From: Chloroflexota bacterium
Lineage (GTDB): Bacteria > Chloroflexota > Dehalococcoidia > Lucifugimonadales > Lucifugimonadaceae
Assembly (NCBI GenBank): GCA_002730555.1
Contig: PCAM01000002.1
Coordinates: 120,860-184,859, forward strand
Length of the DNA: 64,000 nucleotides
Direction of reading: 5' to 3'
How positions within the stretch are numbered: the first letter of the stretch is position 1; the number at the start of each line of letters is the position of its first letter. Below the pieces are notes generated by a model, which searched no databases, was not told where the DNA came from, and saw only the letters and a list, made by a program, of their open reading frames with translations. The position numbers and the translations under genes are program-made. Shown here in pieces: positions 16,724 through 25,515 of this stretch.

Positions 16724-17674
16724 TTGAAGGTTGTCCTCGGAAGCGATCACCTCGGGGGAACGGATTTCGTCGAGCGGTTGCGCGACACGTTCCCGGACAC
16801 CGAGTTCGCACTCGCCCTGTCGCCTGAAGACACCCTTCGCGAGGTCGCGGACGCAGAGGTGCTCCTAGGCTGGCCGACTAAAGAGGTGTTCAGCGCCGGG
16901 GCCGGCCTGAAGTGGGTGCACTGCCTGGGAACCGGGATCGACGGCGTCGGCGCGCTCGGAGATATCGGGGCGGCGGGCATCCCGATAACGAACGCGCGCG
17001 GCCCGCACACGGAGCCGATGGCCGATCACACGATGTTGTTCTTGCTGTCCCTTGCGCACAATGCACGACAGATGCTGAACGATCAGGCGCGGGGTGCGTG
17101 GGACACCAACGGTTACGACCACAAAGAGGTGTCCGGCAGTGTCATGGGCATCTACGGCTTCGGGATGATCGGGCGGGCCATCGCGCGCAGGGCGCTGGGA
17201 TTTGGCATGGAGGTGATCGCCGTGGACCCGGGGCCGGACGACGAGGTGCCGGGCGTGGATGTCTGGGCTCTGGATCGGCTGGACGATCTTTTCCGGGCCG
17301 CCGACTGGCTTGTGGTGGCCGCGCCTCTGCTTCCGGAGACGCGCATGACGGTCGATGCCCGGCGCATCGGGTTGCTGCGACCGAGTTCGTCCCTGATCGT
17401 TATCTCCCGTGGCGGGATCGTTGACGAGGGCGACCTGGCCGACGCACTTGTGGCCGGGAAGTTGGCTGGGGTGGCCCTGGACGCCACCGAGCCGGAGCCT
17501 CTCAACGCTGACAGCCCCTTCTGGAGCCACCCGAACGCGCTGATATCGTCGCACTCGTCGGCACTCACGCCAGAGATGTATGAAGGACGAAGGCAGATCG
17601 TTCTGGACAACCTCCATCGCTACCTGAACGGCGAAGAGCTGCTGCACCAGGCCGACCCTGTCAAGGGTTACTAG
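16724..17674 (+). CDS. D-2-hydroxyacid dehydrogenase family protein
   Basis: A 316-aa NAD-dependent D-2-hydroxyacid dehydrogenase. GIYGFGMIGRAIARRA is the Rossmann glycine motif (about residue 143), followed by VIAVDPG. The substrate-facing arginine lies in VISRGGIVDE, and the acid/base region near the C-terminus reads SSHSSALTPE. TTG start with AAGGAG seven bases upstream. It lies 26 bp behind the SelA-like gene, so the two are probably co-transcribed and may act on the same 2-oxo/2-hydroxy acid. It ends before a hairpin terminator at 17701. Confidence 0.92.
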   Translation: MKVVLGSDHLGGTDFVERLRDTFPDTEFALALSPEDTLREVADAEVLLGWPTKEVFSAGAGLKWVHCLGTGIDGVGALGDIGAAGIPITNARGPHTEPMADHTMLFLLSLAHNARQMLNDQARGAWDTNGYDHKEVSGSVMGIYGFGMIGRAIARRALGFGMEVIAVDPGPDDEVPGVDVWALDRLDDLFRAADWLVVAAPLLPETRMTVDARRIGLLRPSSSLIVISRGGIVDEGDLADALVAGKLAGVALDATEPEPLNADSPFWSHPNALISSHSSALTPEMYEGRRQIVLDNLHRYLNGEELLHQADPVKGY

Positions 17675-17700
17675 GGCCCGGGGGCTCACTCCTGAGATAC

Positions 17701-17736
17701 GAAAGGGCCCTCCCCGGAAACGGGAAGGGCCTTTCT
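17701..17736 (+). terminator. Probable Rho-independent terminator after the hydroxyacid dehydrogenase
   Basis: GAAAGGGCCCTCCCCGGAAA and CGGGAAGGGCCTTTC pair as a long GC-rich stem with one or two bulges and a GAAA-like loop, followed by a short T-rich tail. It sits 27 bp after the stop codon. Confidence 0.75.
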
Positions 17737-17747
17737 AATGGAGACCG

Positions 17748-17957
17748 TTATGCCGTCCCGAGGCATGCATGAGTTACTTCGCGCCGCCTGCGATTTCTAC
17801 CATCCGCGTAGTCGGAGACGGTCGGCGTCAGCAAGAAGAGGCCGATCAGGAATGCGATGCCGACGATCATCACCGCCATCGCTATCAACAGGTATGCCCA
17901 TTTGAGCGACGGGTGTTGGCCCGCCACGGACCTGCCGATTCCGTCCAGAATTGCCAT
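17748..17957 (-). CDS. Small single-span membrane protein, unknown function
   Basis: A 69-aa protein starting MAILDGIGRSVAGQHPSLKW, with one strong membrane helix, YLLIAMAVMIVGIAFLIGLFLL (about residues 21-42), and a basic tail containing GRNRRRRE. The ATG at 17957 has GAGGAGGG upstream, a better ribosome site than the ORF-track start five codons earlier. No family was recognised. It faces the D-2-hydroxyacid dehydrogenase gene convergently across the terminator. The clean ribosome site and helix support a real gene. Confidence 0.6.
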   Translation of the reverse strand: MAILDGIGRSVAGQHPSLKWAYLLIAMAVMIVGIAFLIGLFLLTPTVSDYADGRNRRRREVTHACLGTA

Positions 17958-18196
17958 AGTTCCCTCCTCCAACCGTGCCCACCAGGAAGTGAGCTAAGTA
18001 CTGTTGCCGTCGGCCGAAATCTCCCGAGCGGTGCTGGTGTACAGTTACCCGTTTGAATGCGGCCTGCCGGGCATTGGATTCCGTAAAGATTCTTGAGTGG
18101 AGGTTCGCACGGCGCGCGAAGGGCCGACGTAGACTTGAGGAAAAGCGGGCATCCGGTCAGGAAATTCGGGCGTGAACCAACGTCCCAGGAGTAGAA

Positions 18197-18583
18197 ATGC
18201 TTAAGGGAGCTCTGATCGCGTTCGGGATTATGCTCGGCGCCATCGCCATACCGATGGTTCACTGGGTGTCGATCTGGTTCGGGCCATTTCTCGCTGGGTT
18301 TTTTGGCGGCGGTATAGCGCGGGCTGACGAGGATAAGATCGTCAAGTTCGGGTTACTGGTCGCTGGCCTGATGCTTCTGCCGGTAGCAGCCGCCCTTGTG
18401 GCTCTCTTCGCTTTCGACATCGGCGGGATGTGGCGGACGCTGCTGATCGTATTTACGGTCGTGATCGTTCCGTATACCTGGTTTGGCGTGACCGTCGGGG
18501 CGCTGTTCAGCTACCTCTCGCGGAAGAAAGCGACCGAGAGGGCGGCGGCCGAGGAAGTGGGCGGCGCGTCCTCGTCGTTGTAA
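18197..18583 (+). CDS. Small multi-span membrane protein, unknown function
   Basis: A 128-aa protein with AGGAG just upstream of its ATG. Three or four hydrophobic spans are visible: residues 2-22, 26-40, 50-72 and 80-108. A charged tail, SRKKATERAAAEEVGG, follows. The glycine-rich GPFLAGFFGGGIA resembles small DUF-type membrane proteins, but no family can be named. It is followed by an AT-rich gap of about 300 bp. Confidence 0.7.
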   Translation: MLKGALIAFGIMLGAIAIPMVHWVSIWFGPFLAGFFGGGIARADEDKIVKFGLLVAGLMLLPVAAALVALFAFDIGGMWRTLLIVFTVVIVPYTWFGVTVGALFSYLSRKKATERAAAEEVGGASSSL

Positions 18584-18887
18584 AGAGTCTTGACATTAAT
18601 TCAATAGCATTATCACTCATTCAAGGCGCGTTTATTTCGCACTCCTACTACGCGTATTTACACTACTTATCCGGTCATTAAGTGTATCGTTTGATGAGAG
18701 AGGACCACCATTTGACAAACATTCGTATTTGTCTCTAGTGAGTTTTCGACGTGCCAGTGTTACTTGAGAAACAGTCTGTCGCGAATTGTATGTCCAGCAA
18801 TTGACTTAAAAGAAATAGGTGTGATAATCGTCGGATGGCGTCACGAATTGATGGCGATGATATTTGTCTTAATTAACGGAGCTAAGA
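18584..18887 (+). promoter_or_regulatory. AT-rich intergenic region with a sigma-70-type promoter for the 97-aa gene
   Basis: This 304-bp stretch is clearly more AT-rich than its surroundings and has no gene. TTGACT at 18801-18806 and GATAAT at 18823-18828 are separated by 16 bp, the best promoter match seen in the window, ending 60 bp before the downstream ATG. Two weaker TTGACA boxes are at 18590 and 18712. The downstream gene has GGAG at a suitable distance. Confidence 0.65.
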
Positions 18888-19181
18888 ATGCGAATCGAAG
18901 AAGCCGATCTCAATACGCTGAAGACAGCTCAACGCCGCGGCCGAGTTCGGTCGCCCGAGACCCAGGAACTGATCGAGGCGATTGATTCGCTGGTTCCAGG
19001 CGCTGCGAAAGCGGTGGTGATCGAGTCGGGACAGACGCCGCAGAAAGTCAGGGCCCGTGTTATGTACGCCGGAAAGGCAGCCGGGAAGAAACTCCAGGCG
19101 GCGGTTTCCGGCAACAAAGTGCTGTTTGCGCTGAAGGAAGAGCGACGACGGCCCGGACGTCCCCGCAAGAACCCGATCTGA
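18888..19181 (+). CDS. Small basic protein with C-terminal AT-hook-like motif
   Basis: A 97-residue protein that opens MRIEEADLNTLKTAQRRGRVRS and ends with RRRPGRPRKNPI. The GRP core flanked by basic residues is an AT-hook-like DNA-binding motif. The middle (VVIESGQTPQKVRARVMYAGKAAGKKLQAAV) looks like a small mixed alpha/beta domain. The gene is monocistronic, with its own promoter (18801-18828) and a strong terminator (19198-19230), which suggests steady, high expression. A nucleoid-associated or regulatory role is plausible but inferred. Confidence 0.7.
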   Translation: MRIEEADLNTLKTAQRRGRVRSPETQELIEAIDSLVPGAAKAVVIESGQTPQKVRARVMYAGKAAGKKLQAAVSGNKVLFALKEERRRPGRPRKNPI

Positions 19182-19197
19182 TCCGGGATCTGTTAAC

Positions 19198-19230
19198 AAA
19201 AAAAGGGAGCGCAATGCGCTCCCTTTTTTT
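19198..19230. terminator. Strong bidirectional Rho-independent terminator
   Basis: GGGAGCGC-AAT-GCGCTCCC is a perfect 8-bp stem (19205-19223) preceded by seven A and followed by seven T. It would work on both strands and separates the 97-aa gene from the convergent selenoprotein gene. Confidence 0.93.
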
Positions 19231-19243
19231 GATGCCCGAATCG

Positions 19244-19768
19244 CTATTGCCCGGACTGCTGCTGGGCCTGTTGCCTGACAAGCATGAGCCCCCGCTCCCG
19301 TCTCCAAATTAACCCGTTAATCGCCTCGTCTGCCCTCATCAGACCTACAGGCCCCGAGGCATACATCGATCCATAGACGCTTGCCCCGCGGCCCAGGAGG
19401 AACTCCATTGGTTGGATGTAGTAGCCGTGGTGGCCGTCCCCGCACCAGGGGTCGAATCCGGTCACCATCTCATCCGTCACGCCGTACGCAATCGGCATGG
19501 TGAGCCCGTTCTCTTCGGCCATCTTGATGGTCGATTCTTTATCGGCAGCGGTCGCCGTAATCACAGTCGCTTCGTATCCCCCGGCGAGTTCGGCCTTCAT
19601 CGCGACGTAGCTGGCCAACTGCCGGCGGCAGTACGGTCACCAATTTCCTCGTAAAAAGAGGAGTGCCACGTGCCTTCCGGGCATCTGTTCCGGAAGTGTG
19701 AGAGTCCTCCCATCGATCAGATCAAACCTGATCGTCGGCAGTTTGTCGCCCTTTACTAACTTGGTCAT
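19244..19768 (-). CDS. Redoxin (AhpC/TSA-like) selenoprotein with U-x-x-C motif
   Basis: The ORF track shows only the last 125 codons (19244-19618). Reading upstream in the same frame there is a single TGA at 19637-19639 and then an open frame to an ATG at 19768 (MTKLVKGDKLPTIRFD). Translated through, the junction reads LLFLRGNW-U-PYCRRQLASYV. The AhpC/TSA-like family normally has RGxWCPYCRRQLA here, so the TGA sits exactly at the first Cys of the CxxC pair, and both sides match the family. Later DPWCGDGHHGYYIQPMEFLLGRGASV and SMYASGPVG are also family-typical. The full product is 174 aa with Sec44 and Cys47. A short hairpin, ACUGCC-GCC-GGCAGU, begins five nucleotides after the UGA and could be part of a bacterial SECIS. 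It probably reduces disulfides or peroxides. The alternative is a nonsense mutation. Confidence 0.82.
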
Positions 19769-19801
19769 AGCCCTGGCCTTTGCAAGGCCCCGGCCCGTCG
19801 T

Positions 19802-20926
19802 CTAAAGCCCCGGCTTGGACCGGACGTACTGCGGCGGCCATTCCACGTCATCGCCGAGTTCGATTGCAGCGTGCAGCGGCCAGTAAGGGTTACGCAGGAG
19901 CTCACGTGCCAGAAAAATCACGTCCGCCTTACCGGATGTCAGCACCTCTTCGGCGTGCGTCGCCTCCGTGATCAGGCCAACTGCACCGGTCGGCACCTCG
20001 GCGCCGGAGCGCACCGCATCTGCGAACGGCACCTGGTATCCGGGCCTGAGGTCCATCTGCTGGTGGGGCGAGACACCGCCGGAAGAGCAGTCGACAAGAT
20101 CGACACCATGCTCTTTCAACGATTTCGAGAACTCGACTGCGTCCGGCACGTCCCATCCGCTGCCCTTCACCCAATCGGTCGTTGAGATCCGGACCATGAG
20201 CGGAAGATGTTCAGGCCACACCTCACGCACCGCATCAACGATCCTGAGCGGGAAGCGTGCGCGGTTGTCGGAATTTCCTCCGTACGTGTCTTCCCGGTGG
20301 TTGGAGAGCGGTGACAGGAATGTGTGTCCCAGATAGCCGTGTGCGAAGTGCAACTCCACGACCTTGAACCCGGCTTCCAAACTGCGTTTCGCGGCAGCGC
20401 GCCAGTCGTCCACGAGATCATCGATGTCCGATTCGCTCAGTTCTTCCGGCGTCGCCCATTCATCGTCAAACGGCACGGCGGATGCGCCTACGGGCTGCCA
20501 TCCACCGTCCTCTGAGCCAACGAAACCGCTGCCAAGCCAGGGCCGATTCCGTGAAGCCTTGCGACCGGCGTGCGCCAACTGGATACACGGCACGGAGCCG
20601 TTCTCTGTGATGAAGTCTGTGATCGGTTTCCACGCCTCGACCTGCTCGTCGTTCCAGATACCCACGTCGCCGGGGCTGATACGGCCCTCCGGATTCACCG
20701 CCGCGGCCTCGGACATCACCATCCCGGCGCCGCCGACGGCCCGGGTGCCAAGGTGCACAAGGTGCCACTGGTTTGGGACGCCGTCCTCGGCGGAGTACTG
20801 ACACATGGGAGCTACGAAGAGCCTGTTCGGGAACTCTACATCTCGTAATTTGTATGACGAAAAGAGCTGACTGATTGTTCTGTCCTTTGTGCTTTCGGGC
20901 GAAGCGGGGATAGTGCGGGAGGGCAT
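19802..20926 (-). CDS. NADH:flavin oxidoreductase, Old Yellow Enzyme family (YqjM-like)
   Basis: A 374-residue FMN-dependent ene-reductase-like protein. VAPMCQYSAEDGVPNQWHLVHLGTRAVGGAGMV is the typical YqjM-class start, including the FMN-tuning Cys. HFAHGYLGHTFLSPLSNHREDTYGG carries the conserved substrate and FMN-binding region, and DVIFLARELLRNPYWP is the phosphate-binding end. It likely reduces activated C=C bonds of enones or is a related oxidoreductase. It lies 33 bp upstream of the selenoprotein gene and 44 bp downstream of an SDR on the same strand, so the three probably form one operon. Confidence 0.94.
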   Translation of the reverse strand: MPSRTIPASPESTKDRTISQLFSSYKLRDVEFPNRLFVAPMCQYSAEDGVPNQWHLVHLGTRAVGGAGMVMSEAAAVNPEGRISPGDVGIWNDEQVEAWKPITDFITENGSVPCIQLAHAGRKASRNRPWLGSGFVGSEDGGWQPVGASAVPFDDEWATPEELSESDIDDLVDDWRAAAKRSLEAGFKVVELHFAHGYLGHTFLSPLSNHREDTYGGNSDNRARFPLRIVDAVREVWPEHLPLMVRISTTDWVKGSGWDVPDAVEFSKSLKEHGVDLVDCSSGGVSPHQQMDLRPGYQVPFADAVRSGAEVPTGAVGLITEATHAEEVLTSGKADVIFLARELLRNPYWPLHAAIELGDDVEWPPQYVRSKPGL

Positions 20927-20970
20927 CCTAATCCCGTTTTACGAGAAACGGGTAACCGTGATGCAGCCGG

Positions 20971-21741
20971 TTAAAGCGTCATGCCCCCGTCGATCACCTG
21001 CACAGTGCCAGTGACGTATTCCGCCTCATCCGACCCCAGGTATACCGCCAGCGATGCGATCTCTTCCGGATTCCCGAGGCGCCCCATCGGCTGGCGGGCG
21101 ATAAAGTCTTTCCGGGCCTGTACCGGGTCCGGCGAGGCGTTGATGCGGTCGTCAAGCGACGGAGTCTGGACGGTGGCCGGGGCGATGGCGTTGACGCGGA
21201 TGCCCTGGCCAATGAAGTCGGCCGCAACGGACTTGGTCATGCCGAGAACGGCGGCCTTGCTTGCGCTGTAGACGAAGCGGTTGACGACGCCCTGCAGGCT
21301 GGATGCGACGGATGACATGTTAATGATGCTGCCGCCGCCTTTTTCGACCATGCCGGGCAGCACCGCCTGCATCATGTGGAACATGGCGCGTACGTTCAGG
21401 TTGAACGAGAAGTCCCAGTCCTCCTCCGAACACTCCAGGATATTTCCGCCGGCGACAAATCCGGCGCAGTTGAACAGGATGCCCGGCGTTCCTGCTTCAT
21501 CCAAAACAGCGTTGATGGAGCCTGTGTCGGTGACGTCAAGGATCCGTGTCGTGATTCCAGGCGTGCCCTCAAGCGAGCCCAGTGTCACTGGGTTTACGTC
21601 GGTCGCCCAGACGGTAGCGTCCTCGTCTGCATAGGCCAGAGCTGTGGCCTTGCCGATGCCCTGCCCGGCGGACGTGATGAGTGCGGTTTTGCCCGTAAGC
21701 CTGCCTGGCAAGATCGTCTCCCTGTGTATCGGATTATTCAT
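20971..21741 (-). CDS. SDR family oxidoreductase, BDH2/2-keto-3-deoxy-L-fuconate dehydrogenase-like
   Basis: A 256-aa short-chain dehydrogenase (ATG at 21741; the track begins two codons earlier at TTG). TSAGQGIGKA binds NAD, and Tyr158 and Lys162 lie in FVYSASKAAVLGMTKSVAADFIGQGIRVNAIAPATVQTPSL. That long stretch closely resembles human BDH2 and its bacterial relatives, some of which are 2-keto-3-deoxy-L-fuconate dehydrogenases. If so it could act after an enolase-type sugar-acid dehydratase such as those at 0.5-7 kb. It heads the probable SDR-OYE-selenoprotein operon. SDR class is certain; the substrate is inferred. Confidence 0.9.
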   Translation of the reverse strand: MNNPIHRETILPGRLTGKTALITSAGQGIGKATALAYADEDATVWATDVNPVTLGSLEGTPGITTRILDVTDTGSINAVLDEAGTPGILFNCAGFVAGGNILECSEEDWDFSFNLNVRAMFHMMQAVLPGMVEKGGGSIINMSSVASSLQGVVNRFVYSASKAAVLGMTKSVAADFIGQGIRVNAIAPATVQTPSLDDRINASPDPVQARKDFIARQPMGRLGNPEEIASLAVYLGSDEAEYVTGTVQVIDGGMTL

Positions 21742-21943
21742 TATCAAAGAGCTGCCTGCAATGCGAAATACGGCGTCGTTGAAAACGCGCGAATCACCTT
21801 GGGTCAGAGTCTGAAAATCGCGCCTTCAGATAGTCGAATGCAGCCGCCATAAACAGGTTTACGCCAGAGGGCGATCATCCCGGGAGTGGCGTCGACGATT
21901 TCCCGTGAAAATGGCATGGCGGCCCGAATGATACAGGGGGGCG

Positions 21944-24502
21944 TCAGGAGAACTCGGCGATGCGGCCTCTGAGGATGCGGTCCAGCTCTACACCGAGCGC
22001 CTCATGGCCGGGATCCTCAAGGCCCGGATCTTCCGCGATTATGTCGATTGCCTCTGCCCGCGCCCTCGCCAGTAAATCCGCATCGGTGAGCGTGGCGATG
22101 AGCATATCCGCAAAGCCGCTCTGGCGCGTGCCGATGTAGTCGCCCGGACCCCTTAATCTCAGGTCTTCTTCTGCAAGATCGAAGCCGTCTGAGGTGCGTT
22201 CGATTATGCCCATGCGTTCCCGGGCGTCGGCGCTCGGTTGGTCCGACAGTAGGATGCAGCGGCTGGCGTGCCCTCCCCGACCGATACGGCCACGCAGCTG
22301 GTGGAGCTGCGAGAGGCCGAATCGCTCAGCGCCCTCGATCAGCATCACCGTGGCGTTCGGGATGTCGATTCCGACCTCGATGACCGGGGTGGCGACAAGC
22401 ACATCCAGTTCCCGGTTACGGAAGCGGTCCATCACCTGCTGTTTTTCCGCAAGCGGCAGTCGTCCGTGCAGCAAGCCTACGTTGAGGACAGCAAACGGGC
22501 CCGTCGAGAGGTACTCGAACTCCTCGACGGCTGACCGTGTGCGGATCTCCTCCGACTCGTTGATGAGCGGGCAAACGACAAAGGCCTGACGTCCTGCGGT
22601 CACCTGGTCGATCACCAGCTGGTGGGCGTCTGAGCGCGCCTCCGTGGTGCGCGCCCATGAGGTCGTTATCGGTTTTCGGCCGCCAGGGAGCTGGCGCAAC
22701 GTCGTCAGATCTAGATCGCCGTAGACCGTGAGCGCGAGCGTGCGGGGGATCGGCGTTGCCGACATGCCTAGCAGGTGGGGTCGCGGGCGCTGGTCGCCAA
22801 GAACGGCCCGTTGCTCGACGCCGAAACGGTGCTGTTCGTCCACCACCGCAAGCCCCAGCGACTGGAACTGAACGGCCTCCTGGATCACGGCGTGGGTGCC
22901 GACGACGATGGTTATATCGCCGGATGCGATGCTCGCCTGGACTTCACGTTTCACGCGCGCCGTGTGGCTGCCGATGAGAAGCCCTATCCGTATCGGCGAG
23001 TCCAGTCCGGCGATCTCCGCCTCGACGATCGAGTCGCCGCCGTGTCGCTGCATTGCGGCGTCCGACTCAGGCTCCTCGGAATCAAGCATCGACGCCTGTT
23101 CGCCGACGATGGACCGGGCGTTAAACAGTGTCCGCAGCGACAGGTAGTGCTGCTCCGCCAGGACTTCCGTCGGCGCCAGTAATGCGCCCTGTCGGCCGGA
23201 TGACACGGCGGCGAGTAGCGCCGCCACAGCGATGATCGTTTTCCCGCTGCCGACCTCGCCCTGCAAAAGCCGGCCCATCGGCACCTCCGACGCTACGTCA
23301 GACAGCACGGTTTTCAGCGCTTCATCCTGATCTTCGGTGAGTTCAAAATCGAGCGTGTCGAGGAAGGACCTCAACACGCCGTGATCGGGCTGGATGGACA
23401 CGCCGTCCGCGCGCTCACGCCACTCCCGCTTCCGCCGTTGCACACCGAGCTGGTTTAAGAACAACTCGTCGAACGCCAGCCGTCGCCTCGCTTCGTGCCA
23501 GTCCTCCATCGTGTCCGGGTGGTGCATCGCCGTAACGGCTTCCCGCAGCCCCGGCAGAACGTTGCGTTGTTGTATCTCCTCCGGGAGGTGTTCGTCGAGC
23601 AGCGATACCCCGGCGCCCAGGGCGTTGCGGGCGGCGTTTCGCAGCGTTCGCTGGTACATGCCGTCGGTGGACGGGTAGATCGGCAGGAGGTTTCCGGCGT
23701 GCGTCAGGTTGTCGCCCTGAATCACCTCGTACTCCGGGTTCGTGAACTGTGCCGTCTCCCTGTACGACTCCACTTTGCCGCTGACGACGATCCGGGTCCC
23801 GGGACGAAGCTGCTGCGCGAGGTAGGGCTGGCCGAACCATCGGATGTTTACGAAACCGGTCTCGTCACGGGCAGTGACACGCGCCGCGCCACCCCTACCT
23901 CTTCCGATGTTGGCGGTGGATGCCGACAGCACGGTCACGATGACGCTCATCTCCTCGCCGTAAACGAGGTCGGTCACGTTTCCGATGTTGGAGTAGTCCA
24001 GGTGCCGGTTCGGGTACATCCGCAGCAGTCCACGCAGGTCCTCGACGCCCAATCGCTTGAACCGGGAGTACTGGGCCTTCTGGATGAAGGGCAGGTGTTC
24101 GATCGTGGAATCAAGCGTCACCGGGCCCGTGGGCGTCTTTTTTGGGGCCGCCTTTTTGCGGGCGCGGGTCGCCGGTTTGTTGGCGCTTTTCATGGGTGGC
24201 GTGGACCGACGAGCTTCCGGTATGGCGGGCGGAGGTGAAGGCGGGCTAACGGGCTGTGGGACCAGGTCTCCGCCAACGGACGCCCTCGCCGCCCTCGCCC
24301 ACTCCTCACGTTTGCCGACGTTCAATGCGGCATAGGACTTCGGCAAGTCCAGGGACGCCAGGTCGGCCCGGTTGGCCTCAATGAACAGGTCCAGCCCGCC
24401 GGCCACCGCGGCGTCCGTGAAACCGCGTTTGGCCTCCAGGTCCAGGATGCGTAACAAGGACTCACGCGCGCTGCGCCGTGGAGGTCGGGTTCGGCGTGGC
24501 AA
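21944..24502 (-). CDS. recG: ATP-dependent DNA helicase RecG
   Basis: An 852-aa RecG. An N-terminal extension with helical and basic low-complexity sequence (ATRARKKAAPKK near residue 115) precedes the wedge/OB domain around residues 170-270. The helicase core has GEVGSGKT (Walker A), DEQHRFGVEQ (the RecG form of DEAH), SATPIPRTLALTVYGDLDLT and the C-terminal GRIGRGGHASRCIL motif VI. It reverses stalled replication forks and branch-migrates Holliday junctions. TTG start at 24502, five bases after the degV stop, so fakA-degV-recG probably share a transcript. The extension is longer than in E. coli RecG. Confidence 0.97.
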   Translation of the reverse strand: MPRRTRPPRRSARESLLRILDLEAKRGFTDAAVAGGLDLFIEANRADLASLDLPKSYAALNVGKREEWARAARASVGGDLVPQPVSPPSPPPAIPEARRSTPPMKSANKPATRARKKAAPKKTPTGPVTLDSTIEHLPFIQKAQYSRFKRLGVEDLRGLLRMYPNRHLDYSNIGNVTDLVYGEEMSVIVTVLSASTANIGRGRGGAARVTARDETGFVNIRWFGQPYLAQQLRPGTRIVVSGKVESYRETAQFTNPEYEVIQGDNLTHAGNLLPIYPSTDGMYQRTLRNAARNALGAGVSLLDEHLPEEIQQRNVLPGLREAVTAMHHPDTMEDWHEARRRLAFDELFLNQLGVQRRKREWRERADGVSIQPDHGVLRSFLDTLDFELTEDQDEALKTVLSDVASEVPMGRLLQGEVGSGKTIIAVAALLAAVSSGRQGALLAPTEVLAEQHYLSLRTLFNARSIVGEQASMLDSEEPESDAAMQRHGGDSIVEAEIAGLDSPIRIGLLIGSHTARVKREVQASIASGDITIVVGTHAVIQEAVQFQSLGLAVVDEQHRFGVEQRAVLGDQRPRPHLLGMSATPIPRTLALTVYGDLDLTTLRQLPGGRKPITTSWARTTEARSDAHQLVIDQVTAGRQAFVVCPLINESEEIRTRSAVEEFEYLSTGPFAVLNVGLLHGRLPLAEKQQVMDRFRNRELDVLVATPVIEVGIDIPNATVMLIEGAERFGLSQLHQLRGRIGRGGHASRCILLSDQPSADARERMGIIERTSDGFDLAEEDLRLRGPGDYIGTRQSGFADMLIATLTDADLLARARAEAIDIIAEDPGLEDPGHEALGVELDRILRGRIAEFS

Positions 24503-24507
24503 CGTGG

Positions 24508-25356
24508 TTAGCCGGATTTCTTGCGGATGAATCCCACGCCAAGCGAGCCCGGGCCGGCGTAGGTTCCGACGACCACCCCGATCTGCGCCACCATGATTCC
24601 GTTTTCCGGGGCGAGGTGCTCCAGATCATCCGCCAGCTTCTGGATCTCCTCGGGTTCGGTCGAGTAGTGCATCGCCAGATGATCGAACGGCGCCGCCTCT
24701 TCGATCAGTTCCTTGAGTTTCTCAAGACCCTTGCGCCGGGTGCGCGGGCTCGCGACCGGCGACGATTCGCCTTCCTCAAACGTAATGATCGGTTTCACCT
24801 TGAGGAGTCCGCCGACCAGGCTCTTCGCACGCCCTATTCGTCCGCCCTTTACCAGGTACTCCAGTGTCTCAACCATGCCGTAAAACCGGGCGCGACTCAT
24901 ACTGTCCTCGACGACTCCAACTACTTCATCCATAGACGCCCCGGACGCCGCTGATTGCGCCGCGTCGATCGCTATCAAACCGAGCGGAATGGTGACGTGT
25001 CCAGAGTCAATGGTCGTGATTTTCGTCCCCGAGTTGTCAACTTCACGCGCCGCCTGGAGCGCGGAGTTGATGGTCTGGCTCACTTTTCCGGACAGGTGGA
25101 CGGAAACGATGCCGTCATGATTCGCGAGCAGGTCGCTGTACGTGGCGGCGAAATCGCCCGGCGACGGCTGCGACGTTGTCGGGAGTTCCGCTTCCCGTTG
25201 AAGACGGCCGTAAAACTCGTCGTTTGTTATATCGACGCCGTCCTTGAACTCCTCCATGCCGAAGCGAACGTTCAGCGGGACCACGGTGATTCCGTGTGAA
25301 TCCGCGATGTCCTTCGGAAGATCTGACGTGCTGTCGGTGACGATAGCGATACTCAT
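24508..25356 (-). CDS. DegV family fatty-acid-binding protein (FakB-like)
   Basis: A 282-aa DegV protein. MSIAIVTDSTSDLPKDIADSHGITVVPLNVRFG is the family opening; TTSQPSPGDF and VSVHLSGKVSQTINSALQAA line the fatty-acid head-group site, and LKVKPIITFEEG is also typical. Such proteins present a fatty acid to the kinase FakA. The kinase gene is directly upstream on the same strand, which supports a FakAB pair for using exogenous fatty acids. RecG follows five bases downstream. Confidence 0.95.
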   Translation of the reverse strand: MSIAIVTDSTSDLPKDIADSHGITVVPLNVRFGMEEFKDGVDITNDEFYGRLQREAELPTTSQPSPGDFAATYSDLLANHDGIVSVHLSGKVSQTINSALQAAREVDNSGTKITTIDSGHVTIPLGLIAIDAAQSAASGASMDEVVGVVEDSMSRARFYGMVETLEYLVKGGRIGRAKSLVGGLLKVKPIITFEEGESSPVASPRTRRKGLEKLKELIEEAAPFDHLAMHYSTEPEEIQKLADDLEHLAPENGIMVAQIGVVVGTYAGPGSLGVGFIRKKSG

Positions 25357-25515
25357 TAGATCCTCAATTCAGCGGCCGGGACGCTTACTCAAATTGTGAT
25401 GAGTGACGCCAGAATCTGTGATTCGGAACCCGTACAGGTTATCGCGCCCCCGGGGAAGCGGCGACCCCGATGTGATGTGGGGGTCCGGGTGCTCGGGCGC
25501 TAGAAGCGGCCCGGT

